Made by a program: the position numbers and the translations under genes
Part shown: piece after piece, positions 16,657 to 24,389 of the stretch
How positions within the stretch are numbered: position 1 is the stretch's first letter
Layout: each line of letters opens with the position of its first letter
Assembly: GCF_902506145.1 (NCBI RefSeq)
Contig: NZ_LR733520.1
Span: 2,442,775 to 2,506,774, forward strand
Direction of reading: 5' to 3'
Length of the DNA stretch: 64,000 nucleotides
DNA from: Burkholderia sp. 8Y
GTDB taxonomy: Bacteria > Pseudomonadota > Gammaproteobacteria > Burkholderiales > Burkholderiaceae
Notes under the pieces: model-generated
The model's database searches: none
What the model saw: only the letters and a program-made list of their open reading frames with translations
Told to the model about the DNA's origin: nothing

Positions 16657-16920
16657 ATGAAAAAAACCCTGTCCTGTTTCGCGCTGTCGCTCCTTTCCTT
16701 TGCTACACATGCTGCTCCCCTTCAGTGGAATCCCGTACCAGTGCCAAGCGGTAACAACTACGGCAACTACTATGGCCAAGGCCAAAGCACGTCTACGACG
16801 CAGATGATCGGCGATATGGCGTACACCCAGCAGAACTACACCGACGATCAGGGATATCAAAGGACGCGTAACTGCTATTCACAGCAGGTCGGCAATCAAA
16901 TCCTGACACGCTGCGATTGA
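16657..16920 (+). CDS. Small secreted protein (87 aa)
   Basis: Begins at ATG 16657 (MKKTLSCFALSLLSFATHAAPLQW) with a clear signal peptide cleaved after THA. The mature part is Asn/Tyr/Gly/Gln-rich (GNNYGNYYGQGQSTSTTQ) and ends in a Cys pair (NCYSQQVG...TRCD). Likely periplasmic or secreted; no known family. The copy-1 degenerate repeat lies just upstream. Confidence 0.6.
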   Translation: MKKTLSCFALSLLSFATHAAPLQWNPVPVPSGNNYGNYYGQGQSTSTTQMIGDMAYTQQNYTDDQGYQRTRNCYSQQVGNQILTRCD

Positions 16921-17063
16921 GACTCGCGGAGCGCTAAGGCGTACACAAAAGGCCATCGGGAAGCGGCTTGGCCCTGATGCTGCTGACACCTGAGGCTACT
17001 ACTCTCAAAAGGTGTGCCTTCGATCAAAAACAAAATAACCTTAAAACCACCGCACGGACCGCA

Positions 17064-17234
17064 ATGCATGACCTCGTCGTCTTGGCCATCCTCTTATACA
17101 TCTGCTACTGCGTTATCCAAGAAAAGAAAGTTGACCGCGCAGCCGAGCGCCATCGTGCGGACCCTCGTGCCGATTATCGCGGTCACCGCAATTACCACCG
17201 CCCTAGTCACAACCACCGTAATGAACCCCGCTAG
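17064..17234 (+). CDS. Possible small membrane peptide with His/Arg-rich tail (56 aa)
   Basis: From ATG 17064 the frame gives one hydrophobic helix (LVVLAILLYICYCVI) then a charged, His/Arg-rich tail (RAAERHRADPRADYRGHRNY, then HRPSHNHRNEPR). The layout fits a single-span protein with a nucleic-acid- or metal-binding tail. Low-complexity tail composition means it could be a chance frame. Confidence 0.35.
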   Translation: MHDLVVLAILLYICYCVIQEKKVDRAAERHRADPRADYRGHRNYHRPSHNHRNEPR

Positions 17235-17367
17235 GGCGGCTTTTAGGGGCCCGGTTCGCAAGGTGTTAGGCGCTCCCGCCCCCGGTCCCCGTGTTCGCCA
17301 GGTCGGTGGAATTTCCCAGCCGCGTCTTGCACTCGCAAGCTCGAACTACAACCAACAACACGGCCCA

Positions 17368-17487
17368 ATAACCGGCTTTTTCGAAAGCATTCCTGTGAGC
17401 GATAGGGGGGTCTATTCCTAGCCAGATTTCGAAGGAAAAGCCAGAGCTTCAGCCCTTGGCGCGTGGCAACACGCCGCCATTCGTCTA
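17368..17487 (+). repeat. Degenerate direct repeat, copy 2
   Basis: Counterpart of 16505-16618: CGGCTTTTTCGAAAGCATTC, GTGAGCGATAGGGGGG, TAGCCAGATTTCGAAGGAAA and CACGCCGCCATTCGTCTAC. Its internal CCAGAGCTTCAGCCCTTGG (17443-17461) recurs exactly at 17590-17608, so a third, shorter copy exists. Confidence 0.55.
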
Positions 17488-17803
17488 CCGGTTACAGACG
17501 CAGGTAATCCGTGATGGTGGTTGTGCCGTCCACGGTATGGGATGGAAATCTCTCATTAGCCCGCTTTGCACCAGCGGCCTTTTCTTTGGCCCCAGAGCTT
17601 CAGCCCTTGGGCATCACCGCGCCGCCAGTCCTCTGCTTCCTCCGTCTGGCAACAAGGTTGTTAGATGGGCGCGGTGGGTGTCCAAGGTATTCGCTCTTTC
17701 TGCGCTAGCCATTGACGTTGCTTCGGATGTGCTAAAACGGTCACCCGCGAATAGCGTAGCCGAAGCTTAGGACGCGCGGACTACGGCCGGACGTGGAGTC
17801 ACG
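17422..17803. other. Repeat-bearing intergenic stretch
   Basis: No credible gene on either strand. It contains the end of repeat copy 2 and a partial third copy around 17575-17640, sharing the 19-mer CCAGAGCTTCAGCCCTTGG. An open frame of 104 codons from 17456 lacks protein-like composition and spans the repeat. Confidence 0.4.
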
Positions 17804-18637
17804 CTAACCCACCCGTTCGAAGATGCGGATATTTCGCAGTTGAACGCTGCTCGGAGCGGATCGCACTTCCTCATCGTCTATGCGAATTTGAACATCTTGA
17901 GTAGGGTCGGATATTAAGTAAGCGTCAATCTGCACCCACGCGTCCGAATTGACGGTTTTCTTGGTGTCGGAGAATCGACGCCCCGTCTCGGGATTTCTGG
18001 TAACAAATCGCAATGTATGTTGACCGTGAGGTACCTTCGCTTCACATTGCACGTGTATTTTGCGTCTGCCCGCCATTGCGACATTCTTTGGGATGAAGGA
18101 ACTTGTTGACCCCGGGACCGAATACTGTACGAACAGAAGCTCGAAACGCCCTTCCGTATTTGTACGCTCGATGCTCAACACCCCTCCCGGCTCGAAGCGA
18201 AGCTCGCCTCTTCCTAACGCACTGACTGGTCGCGCCTCTGGCCCATATCCCTCCCAAAAGCGGCCTTCTTGCCCCCTTACTGCGAAGCCGTCCATATCGG
18301 CGCTCCCGTCGAACAGAACGCGTTCGGACATTTCAGCAAGGCCGTTTACCGTGGTCGCAAGCTCGGTCACCTCGCGCTTTGTACTCTCAGCGTCTACTTT
18401 CAGCGCATCTGTTTCCGCGACGAGCTTCTCGGTCTCAGCCTTCAATTTGGCCGTCTCCGCGTTTAGCTTGTCGGATTCCCCCGATAACTTAGCGGTCTCG
18501 GCTGTGAGCTTGTCCACTTCGACTTTCAGCCTTTTTCGGCTCACAAAGTACGTAAATACGGCAGCACTAAAACTGCCTCCCAAGAACGCAAGAACCGCAG
18601 TGACAAACGCATTGCTGTGGTCGACATCAAGCGGCAT
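17804..18637 (-). CDS. Membrane-anchored heptad-repeat protein with C-terminal beta domain
   Basis: 277 aa. One N-terminal transmembrane helix (VTAVLAFLGGSFSAAVFTYFV) is followed by a strikingly regular coiled coil of six heptads with consensus KLxAETx (KLTAETA, KLSGESD, KLNAETA, KLKAETE, KLVAETD, ALKVDAE) at about residues 42-84. The C-terminal 150 residues look like an all-beta domain (GRFELLFVQYSVPGS, KIHVQCEAKVPHGQHTLRFV, WVQIDAYLIS, VQLRNIRIFERVG). A good GGAGG lies 5 bases before the ATG. It stands alone; role unknown. The layout would suit a sensor or scaffold in the cell envelope or at its inner face. Confidence 0.7.
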   Translation of the reverse strand: MPLDVDHSNAFVTAVLAFLGGSFSAAVFTYFVSRKRLKVEVDKLTAETAKLSGESDKLNAETAKLKAETEKLVAETDALKVDAESTKREVTELATTVNGLAEMSERVLFDGSADMDGFAVRGQEGRFWEGYGPEARPVSALGRGELRFEPGGVLSIERTNTEGRFELLFVQYSVPGSTSSFIPKNVAMAGRRKIHVQCEAKVPHGQHTLRFVTRNPETGRRFSDTKKTVNSDAWVQIDAYLISDPTQDVQIRIDDEEVRSAPSSVQLRNIRIFERVG

Positions 18638-18864
18638 AGGGCCTCCGCATCGAGTATGTGGAAGGGCAGGGCAATATGGGTTTGGGGCGACATTAGCGCA
18701 GATTACCCCAATCGTCCCAGTAACGGCCGCTACTCTCGGAAGGTGTCGGTTTTGGGAGTAGATCCAAAGGCCCCTGTAGATACTATCAAAACTCCACTTG
18801 CAGACATTCTGATGGTACCGTTAGAATTCACCCATCTTATGAGAGGATCTAACGGGGGGCAGCG

Positions 18865-19464
18865 ATGGCAGCAGGCAAGTTTGCGTATTACCGGGTGAGC
18901 AGCAAGGAACAGAGCATTGAATCCCAGCGAGCAGCGATGCAGCCTGATGCCGGTGAAGCCTTCGAAGGAGAATGGAGCGATGAGGGTGTTAGCGGTACAG
19001 TGCCAGCCCTTCAGCGGCCCGGATTCGCGGCCTGTGCTGCCCATCTGCGCAAGGGCGATACGCTCTACGTGTTTGCGATTGATCGTCTTGGCCGGGATGC
19101 CATTGATGTGCAGTCCACGGTACGTGATCTTCAGGCCAAGGGCGTCAAGATTCACGTCCATAACCTTGGGCTGATCGAAGGCGAAACCGGTAAGCTGATC
19201 GTTGCTTTGTTCGCTCAGTTTGCGGAGATGGAGAAGGCCCGCATTGCAGCACGTACCGAAGCTGGCCGGGCGATAGCGCGTGAGTCCCTGAAGGCCACCG
19301 GGAGAACCCATCGGGGGAAGGCAAGCCTTGGCCGTCCCGCTACCCATGATCTTCAGGCAATCGCCCGCTGGAGCCGTGAGCCGGGGAATTCGATCATGAA
19401 GGCTGTGGCCCATTTCGGGGTGTCGGAAGCCACGGTCAATCGAGCTCGGAAGCAGCACGCCTAA
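18865..19464 (+). CDS. Serine recombinase (resolvase/invertase family)
   Basis: 199 aa, typical for small serine recombinases. The N-terminal catalytic domain has FAYYRVSSKEQSIESQRAA with the nucleophilic Ser near residue 12, LYVFAIDRLGRDAIDVQ with conserved Arg residues, and the long E-helix GKLIVALFAQFAEMEKARIAARTEAG. A C-terminal helix-turn-helix (IMKAVAHFGVSEATVNRARKQ) binds DNA. It could resolve cointegrates of the element or invert a segment. The 17-bp motif CTACTCTCGGAAGGTGT upstream at 18730-18746 resembles CTACTCTCAAAAGGTGT at 16997-17013 and might be part of a recombination site. Confidence 0.9.
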   Translation: MAAGKFAYYRVSSKEQSIESQRAAMQPDAGEAFEGEWSDEGVSGTVPALQRPGFAACAAHLRKGDTLYVFAIDRLGRDAIDVQSTVRDLQAKGVKIHVHNLGLIEGETGKLIVALFAQFAEMEKARIAARTEAGRAIARESLKATGRTHRGKASLGRPATHDLQAIARWSREPGNSIMKAVAHFGVSEATVNRARKQHA

Positions 19465-19655
19465 GTCATTGATTTGGCTGTGTAAAATATATAAAGCTGG
19501 TCCGGTGATAGCTCTTTTCGATAGGCGAAGGGACTTTCCCCGGCCCTCAGAAGCAGATTTGGCCCGATAGCCAATACGACCGCCCCAAGCAACAAGAGAC
19601 ACTTTCCGAGCGCGCTGGCTTCCCCGCACCTCAAGGCTAACCCCCAGAAGAACAA
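19461..19655 (-). CDS. Possible small membrane protein (64 aa)
   Basis: A frame from 19655 encodes a hydrophobic segment (CLLLLGAVVLAIGPNLLL) and a polar tail (RAGESPFAYRKELSPDQLYIF). The composition is protein-like, but no family is recognised and the stop lies within the end of the recombinase gene. Uncertain. Confidence 0.35.
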   Translation of the reverse strand: MFFWGLALRCGEASALGKCLLLLGAVVLAIGPNLLLRAGESPFAYRKELSPDQLYIFYTAKSMT

Positions 19656-19774
19656 GGCAGGGAGGACAGTTGTGAGCGTGCAGCATCGGCAAGTTCTTAT
19701 TGTTTGGTAGAACGATCAACCTACCAGTCCCCTGAGGCGGTTTCGGTGGTCTTCGAAACCTCGCGGTCAATTCC

Positions 19775-20032
19775 ATGGACGGAAAGACCGTAACCTCGTC
19801 GTGGTTAGTTAACAACGTTGCAAAAAAACAACCATCTTCAAAGAGGCCCCACAGCCCCTACCGGCAAGGCTTCCAGAATAACTATTCTCGCTTACCTGAC
19901 GAGGATTCTAGGCTCATCCTAGAAGACTCCGCCACGCGGCTGCTCGCAATTGGCTCCGCAAAGTTAGGCCTGCTAGACTGCGCTGCATCGCTGATCCGAA
20001 AAGAATGCCTTGACGAGGCGGAGATCGCATGA
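19775..20032 (+). CDS. Possible small cytoplasmic protein (85 aa)
   Basis: Frame from ATG 19775. The second half (RLPDEDSRLILEDSATRLLAIGSAKLGLLDCAASLIRKECLDEAEIA) reads as a helical, acidic, protein-like domain; the first half is basic and Ser-rich. No family recognised. Included as a candidate gene of the element. Confidence 0.4.
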   Translation: MDGKTVTSSWLVNNVAKKQPSSKRPHSPYRQGFQNNYSRLPDEDSRLILEDSATRLLAIGSAKLGLLDCAASLIRKECLDEAEIA

Positions 20033-20222
20033 TGTGCGGTAGCTGGGCCCGAGCAGGCTGAGCCACCTTGATAACCGCGGAGCCGATCGAAAGGGCTCGA
20101 AACGTACCTCGAACGTACCGGGAAGTGGAAATGAACCGCCAAATATCGATAGTGAATATTAGTACTCCTTACTCGCTGCGAGCAACCGAACCGGCTATAT
20201 GGTCCGCGCTGGAGACCGGCAG

Positions 20223-21080
20223 ATGAAGCCGGAACTGAGCAAGAACGAGAAGGCCAGAAGAGCCCGCACGAGGGGCGCTAAGAGGTTTCGCGCCTACTGT
20301 GAGAGATGCGGTACCAACCGGGAGCACCACGCCAGCAGTGCCCGATGCGCGACCTGTCAGAGCCAGAATCGCAAAAAGCGCCGGAAAGATGCTGAGACCG
20401 GAAGGAAACTCATTGCGAGTTCACGAGGTTGGCATGAAGCGAACCCCGGAGCGGGCAGAGAGGCAGCAGCGGCTTCGGACTGGCGAAAGGCTACGACAGC
20501 GAAGCGGATGCACGCTTGGTATGGAAGTGAGCAGAAGGCCTTGCAAGCGATTTATGCGGGTCTGTTTGGCAGTGAGAAGTTCAAGCAGGATGGTGATCAC
20601 TTGATAGCGAAGATAGCCAAGGATGCGAGCGATAAGCACATTGCGTCTGGTCTCCATACCTTCGCTAACCTAGGACCCTTACCCCAGACATTGAACCGGG
20701 AGAAGGGCAGCTACTTCAATCCAGATCATGAGCGAAGCCACAGACCCGCTAATCGTCACCCCGGCGGAGCTTGGGACCCTGAGCCAACGCCTTATGAGAT
20801 GGCGTATATGGAGCTGATGGAGAGGGATTACGGGCAGACCATCGAAGAGAGCCTGAGAAACCTTATACGCTACCTGGACCGTCAAGCACGAGCCTATGAG
20901 AAACACGCTAGAGATACGCATGATGTAGAGATATTGGTTGATCGTACTTGGTTTGAATGTCGTGTACCGCCTGAGTGGAAAGCTCGGAAAGGCCCTAGAT
21001 ACAAGGGTGACGAAGGCGAACCCGACGAGAAGAACGTACAAATCTTTATGACCATGCTGCAGAAGCAATCCGGGGAATAG
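20223..21080 (+). CDS. Zinc-ribbon HNH-like nuclease candidate (285 aa)
   Basis: Start ATG 20223 is chosen because GGAG lies 9 bases upstream; an in-frame ATG at 20199 lacks this. A zinc ribbon (CERCGTNREHHASSARCATC, two CxxC) near the N-terminus follows a basic stretch, then a Lys/Arg-rich linker. The middle has DGDHLIAKIAKD, then HTFANLGPLPQTLNREKGS: the D-H, N-L-x-P-L, N-x-x-K order of the HNH (beta-beta-alpha metal) nuclease core. The C-terminal part is helical and acidic, ending with an unrecognised domain. Function as a nuclease is inferred from motif order only. Confidence 0.62.
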   Translation: MKPELSKNEKARRARTRGAKRFRAYCERCGTNREHHASSARCATCQSQNRKKRRKDAETGRKLIASSRGWHEANPGAGREAAAASDWRKATTAKRMHAWYGSEQKALQAIYAGLFGSEKFKQDGDHLIAKIAKDASDKHIASGLHTFANLGPLPQTLNREKGSYFNPDHERSHRPANRHPGGAWDPEPTPYEMAYMELMERDYGQTIEESLRNLIRYLDRQARAYEKHARDTHDVEILVDRTWFECRVPPEWKARKGPRYKGDEGEPDEKNVQIFMTMLQKQSGE

Positions 21081-21485
21081 ACCGACCAAAGACATTGCTT
21101 ACGGCTTATTCTACGTTCCCGCCCGCGTGCGACCTAATCACACTCTTAACGCTGACCAAGATAACACTTTCACCCCGACCATATTAACCTGATACAGCTT
21201 CCTATCAGCCGTAGCCTATCGTTGGTATATCCGTCAATGGTCTTCACCTTATAGACACCGCTCAACGGGAATGCTGTATTTCATAATGCAACAATGCCCT
21301 CACCTAATAGATTCACCTATAGATCCATCGTTTTCATTAACCGGTAATAGTTTTCCTATAGTAGCGCTCTTACTGAGCCCATGAAAACCGTGGATACCTA
21401 GTGTCTCCAAATACGTGGAATCCACGGGAAAATTGGGGCGAACGCATTTGGGCATCCGCGATGCCACCAAAGTACCTTCAACGTC
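21081..21485. other. AT-richer intergenic region with iteron-like repeats
   Basis: Four degenerate copies of TTCACCTATAGA occur in one orientation: TTCACCTTATAGA (21243-21255), CTCACCTAATAGA (21299-21311), TTCACCTATAGA (21313-21324) and TTTCCTATAGTA (21352-21363), plus CCTATC at 21201 and 21215. No gene is credible here. The array precedes the 311-aa gene and could be its operator or an origin-like site. Confidence 0.5.
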
Positions 21486-22421
21486 ATGTCAAACAACAAA
21501 TTCAAAGCGGCCCAGTCAGTCACCAATAGAGCGATAGAGGCAGTTGAACACCTCACGGAAGCAGCAGCAAAGGACGGCATCGATCTAGTTGCAAAGGTGT
21601 CCGTCGTCCCTGCGAGCAACTTTCCAGACTGGCCGACAAAGCTAGCCGAAGCACTATGCGAAAATCCGAAGCTGGCATCACAGCCGAATCGCGCATTGAC
21701 GTCTGCAATTGAGAACCGTAGCGGCAAGACCGGGTTCAACGCAAAGCTTATATCGAAGGACCTGACCAACGGGCAACTCGCCTTTGTATCGGAAGTTTTT
21801 CGTCGGTACGGTTATTCCACGGCGACCCTCAAGAAAGGAACCGATATTAAGCGGATAGTGAGGGAGCAAATCCGCGACATTATTCCAGCAGCGAACGAAG
21901 CTACAGTCTTCTTCCCCGATGGAGTCGCAATCGATGGTAAGACGTATAAGTACCGTAAGCGGAACACGGAGCCTAGAGGTCTGCCATGGTATGACCTCTG
22001 CATCCGAATCGCAGGGATCGAGGTTCCGCTTGAAATCGTGTTGAAGCTGCGCGGTGTCGGCATCGGCGAGTTCCAATTGAAGGATGAAGCTGCGCAGAAG
22101 TTCGCACGGTCAGAACAGACGGTACGCAGGCGGGAACTAGATAGGGAGCCGCAGGTGGCCCGCAGTGTGTCCGAACTTGCCAAGGCCGTAAGAGAGAATC
22201 ATCGAAAAGCTGTTGTGCCAGGCGAATATACCGGTAGCCAGCTTGGCGAGCTCATTCGCGCATGGTTCTACAACGTCACGGTAGAGCAAGGCCGGTACGT
22301 CTGTCTCGGGGACCTGTTGAAATCCATGGAGGACAACGCTGCGATCGTGGAAGCTTTAGAGGCGCTCGTCAGCCAGCCTTATGGCGATGCCGCCAACGAT
22401 GAAGAGGTCGAAGCAGCCTGA
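21486..22421 (+). CDS. Hypothetical protein (311 aa) behind repeat array
   Basis: No recognised family. Composition is soluble and charged: N-terminal helices (FKAAQSVTNRAIEAVEHLTEAA), a middle part with TVFFPDGVAIDGKTYKYRKRNTEPRGLPWYDLCIRIAG that may form a small beta domain, then FARSEQTVRRRELDREPQVARSVSELAKAVRE, which could be a DNA-binding helix pair, and an acidic tail. It starts 122 bp after the last iteron-like repeat. A replication or regulatory DNA-binding role is possible from that context only. Confidence 0.6.
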   Translation: MSNNKFKAAQSVTNRAIEAVEHLTEAAAKDGIDLVAKVSVVPASNFPDWPTKLAEALCENPKLASQPNRALTSAIENRSGKTGFNAKLISKDLTNGQLAFVSEVFRRYGYSTATLKKGTDIKRIVREQIRDIIPAANEATVFFPDGVAIDGKTYKYRKRNTEPRGLPWYDLCIRIAGIEVPLEIVLKLRGVGIGEFQLKDEAAQKFARSEQTVRRRELDREPQVARSVSELAKAVRENHRKAVVPGEYTGSQLGELIRAWFYNVTVEQGRYVCLGDLLKSMEDNAAIVEALEALVSQPYGDAANDEEVEAA

Positions 22422-22694
22422 CTGCCCACTAGGCGGCAGAAGTTTGCGCGGCACGTCTTTTGTTGAACCGATGCCGGAAGTGCGTGCCCCATCATCCCCA
22501 GTTGTCGAGTAAGCGGTTTGTCGGTCCTGATGAGCCTTCAAAGCAGCTTCGAAGGTCAGCAATACTTGCTTCGATAGCTCAAGGTCAATGCCACCAAAAA
22601 GGGGATAGGTGCAGATACGGTTCCGCTGCCTCTCAACCCGAAGCTCCCACTTCGCTATCTCGGCTTCTACCTCGGCCAGCTCTCCGCTGGCCAT
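22356..22694 (-). CDS. Hypothetical helical protein (112 aa)
   Basis: Overlaps the end of the 311-aa gene tail to tail by 66 bp. The first 60 residues are helical and charged (GELAEVEAEIAKWELRVERQRNRI, then LELSKQVLLTFEAALKAHQDRQTAY), like the small coiled-coil proteins common in mobile DNA of soil Proteobacteria. The C-terminal 50 residues lie over the neighbouring gene and look less protein-like. It may be cotranscribed with the frameshifted gene upstream. Confidence 0.5.
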   Translation of the reverse strand: MASGELAEVEAEIAKWELRVERQRNRICTYPLFGGIDLELSKQVLLTFEAALKAHQDRQTAYSTTGDDGARTSGIGSTKDVPRKLLPPSGQSGCFDLFIVGGIAIRLADERL

Positions 22695-22766
22695 CTCCTG
22701 AGGAATCGTTACGCTTCCTCCCCTACCGCTCCCTCAGCAACGACCGACCACCAGATGCAGCCCAGC

Positions 22767-23016
22767 CTAACGCTGGTCTCCCTTCAAGAACCCTTGTTTG
22801 AAGAGGTCGATAGCTTCTTGTATCCGGTCTCTGTGGCCCTGCATGGCTTTCTGAGCTTCACGGATAACGGCCAGTAGGTTGTGAGCTTTGGAAGTGTCGT
22901 GACCGTCCCTTTCCAGTTCCTCTATGAGCTTTTCTTGGGTCCTGTATTCGGCGTTCGCCTTGCGCCAGATCATCGTCAGCCTTTCGGAGCGCCTTCTCTT
23001 TATCTTCAAGGTTCAT
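22767..23016 (-). pseudogene. Frameshifted small coiled-coil gene
   Basis: A strong ribosome binding site (GGAAGGAGGGGGG) precedes ATG at 23016. The frame from there reads MNLEDKEKALRKADDDLAQ then GERRIQ and then turns to low-quality sequence. One base shift at the GGG run 22937-22939 (CCC on the coding strand) rejoins a second frame reading QEKLIEELERDGHDTSKAH, then NLLAVIREAQKAMQ and on to a stop at 22767. Joined, this gives the heptad pattern typical of a widespread family of small proteins of about 75-85 aa (GERRI...QEKLIEELERDGHDT). Either the gene is broken or the run is miscounted. Confidence 0.65.
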
Positions 23017-23090
23017 GGTCCCCCCCTCCTTCCTCGCTCGCGCAGCCGTCCCTGAGGTCCACGCTCGAAGGTGAAGCGTAGGGCTGTGAA

Positions 23091-24260
23091 CTAGCAACCT
23101 GCCGCGATTGAATCCGGGCTTGATCGATACAGTGTAAGCTGAATTGTCGTAAGCGAATCCGCTACGTCTTGGGGACCCAGTTGCACATAGTGCCTATGCA
23201 GAGTGTCTCCACGCCTTGGAGCGTGCCCGAGGATTCGCCGGAGAACGGCGTCTCCAGTATTCAGCCGTGCCCCCGCGCTTGCAACCAGCTTTCGCAAGTC
23301 ATGGAGCATAAACTTCGGCGCACCCGCCCGCTGCGCCATTTCAGTTACGTGGTCCGCAGAAAGGCCAGCGAACAGCCGGACGGAGCCGTCGGTGGTACAA
23401 CATCGACGCTGCAAAAGCGGTCGCATCTGTTCTGTGATTGGGAGCGAGTGCGGGCTTTTACCCTTGGTCTCGGGGATTAGCAGCACGCCTGCGTCTAGAT
23501 CAACGTCTTCTCGACGAACCGCACTGCACTCGTTCTTACGCATCCCGGTCAGAAGCAACAGATGCAGGTAGTCTCGCTGCAGTTCGGGCAAACCCGCGAC
23601 TGCCGTGAACCAATCGGGCATAGCTTCCTCGGATAGGTTTCTGGCTCTCGGCTGTGGACGTTGAGGCATAAGCCCAGCGGCACCCAGCTTGACGAAAGGG
23701 CTGGGTATTTCGATGCTGTGGACGGCTCCAAGAAACTTCAGTATCGAACCGACGATTCCCCGCCCTAAGTCCACCAACGCGGCCCCCTTGGTTTGCGCAA
23801 ACCGGTGGCAATGGTCCCCAAATGCGTGATCGCGTAGAGCGGAGACCGGCCTATCGAACCACTCAGCGAAGTGAGTCTTCAACAACGACTCGTATCTAGC
23901 GAGGCTGGATGCCTTCACCTTCTTTGCCTTCGCATATTCCGCCAAGGCTTCGCGCAGGGTCGGCAATCGAAGCTTGGGTTTCGTAGCGAGGTATTCACCC
24001 GCCCGGCATCTCCGAAGTATCGGTAACGCCATCTCCCTCGCTTCATCAACCGTGATGAGAGGCCAGCGGCCCAGCGTCACTCTAACCTGCTTCCCAGCGG
24101 AGCTGGTAGCAACCACGAAGGTCTGAGTCCGGGCCCCGATTCTGAGGCAAAGACCGCACAGCTTTCTGTCACGCAAGACCGTTCCGCGCTTGTCCGCGCC
24201 CTTTCTAATCAGGGCATCCGAAAGGGTTACAATTGCCATTTTCCGAGACAAAACTCGCAC
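23091..24260 (-). CDS. Tyrosine recombinase/integrase of the ychF element
   Basis: 389 aa. An N-terminal arm-binding-like domain (GTVLRDRKLCGLCLRIGARTQTFVVATS) and a SAM-like core-binding domain precede the catalytic domain. Its residues are Arg in LLLTGMRKNE, His-x-x-Arg in HDLRKLVAS, His in ILGHAPRRGDTLHRHY and the nucleophile Tyr in that last segment. The gene lies inside the right repeat and points away from ychF, the usual position beside the attachment site. The GTG at 24260 gives the full frame; ATG at 24239 is an alternative, and neither has a clear ribosome binding site. Confidence 0.93.
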   Translation of the reverse strand: MRVLSRKMAIVTLSDALIRKGADKRGTVLRDRKLCGLCLRIGARTQTFVVATSSAGKQVRVTLGRWPLITVDEAREMALPILRRCRAGEYLATKPKLRLPTLREALAEYAKAKKVKASSLARYESLLKTHFAEWFDRPVSALRDHAFGDHCHRFAQTKGAALVDLGRGIVGSILKFLGAVHSIEIPSPFVKLGAAGLMPQRPQPRARNLSEEAMPDWFTAVAGLPELQRDYLHLLLLTGMRKNECSAVRREDVDLDAGVLLIPETKGKSPHSLPITEQMRPLLQRRCCTTDGSVRLFAGLSADHVTEMAQRAGAPKFMLHDLRKLVASAGARLNTGDAVLRRILGHAPRRGDTLHRHYVQLGPQDVADSLTTIQLTLYRSSPDSIAAGC

Positions 24261-24389
24261 AAAATCGTTGAGCCAACGCCCCGATTTGCTGTCTTGTCTT
24301 GTCCCGTTGCGGTCTTCCCCTGAGCCCCGAGGAGCGGCTATCGCACCCTAGGCAAACGGCAGGGCAACCCACGCAACCTATTGAATTCC

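Noticed and set aside
16505..17640. CRISPR or integron attC array
   Set aside because: Repeats are too long, too diverged and only two to three copies, and there is no integron integrase.
17456..17770. Possible 104-aa gene in the element
   Set aside because: Overlaps the degenerate repeats, no ribosome binding site and no protein-like composition.
21201..21363. CRISPR array in the element
   Set aside because: Repeats are short (about 12 bp), degenerate and unevenly spaced, with no cas genes nearby.
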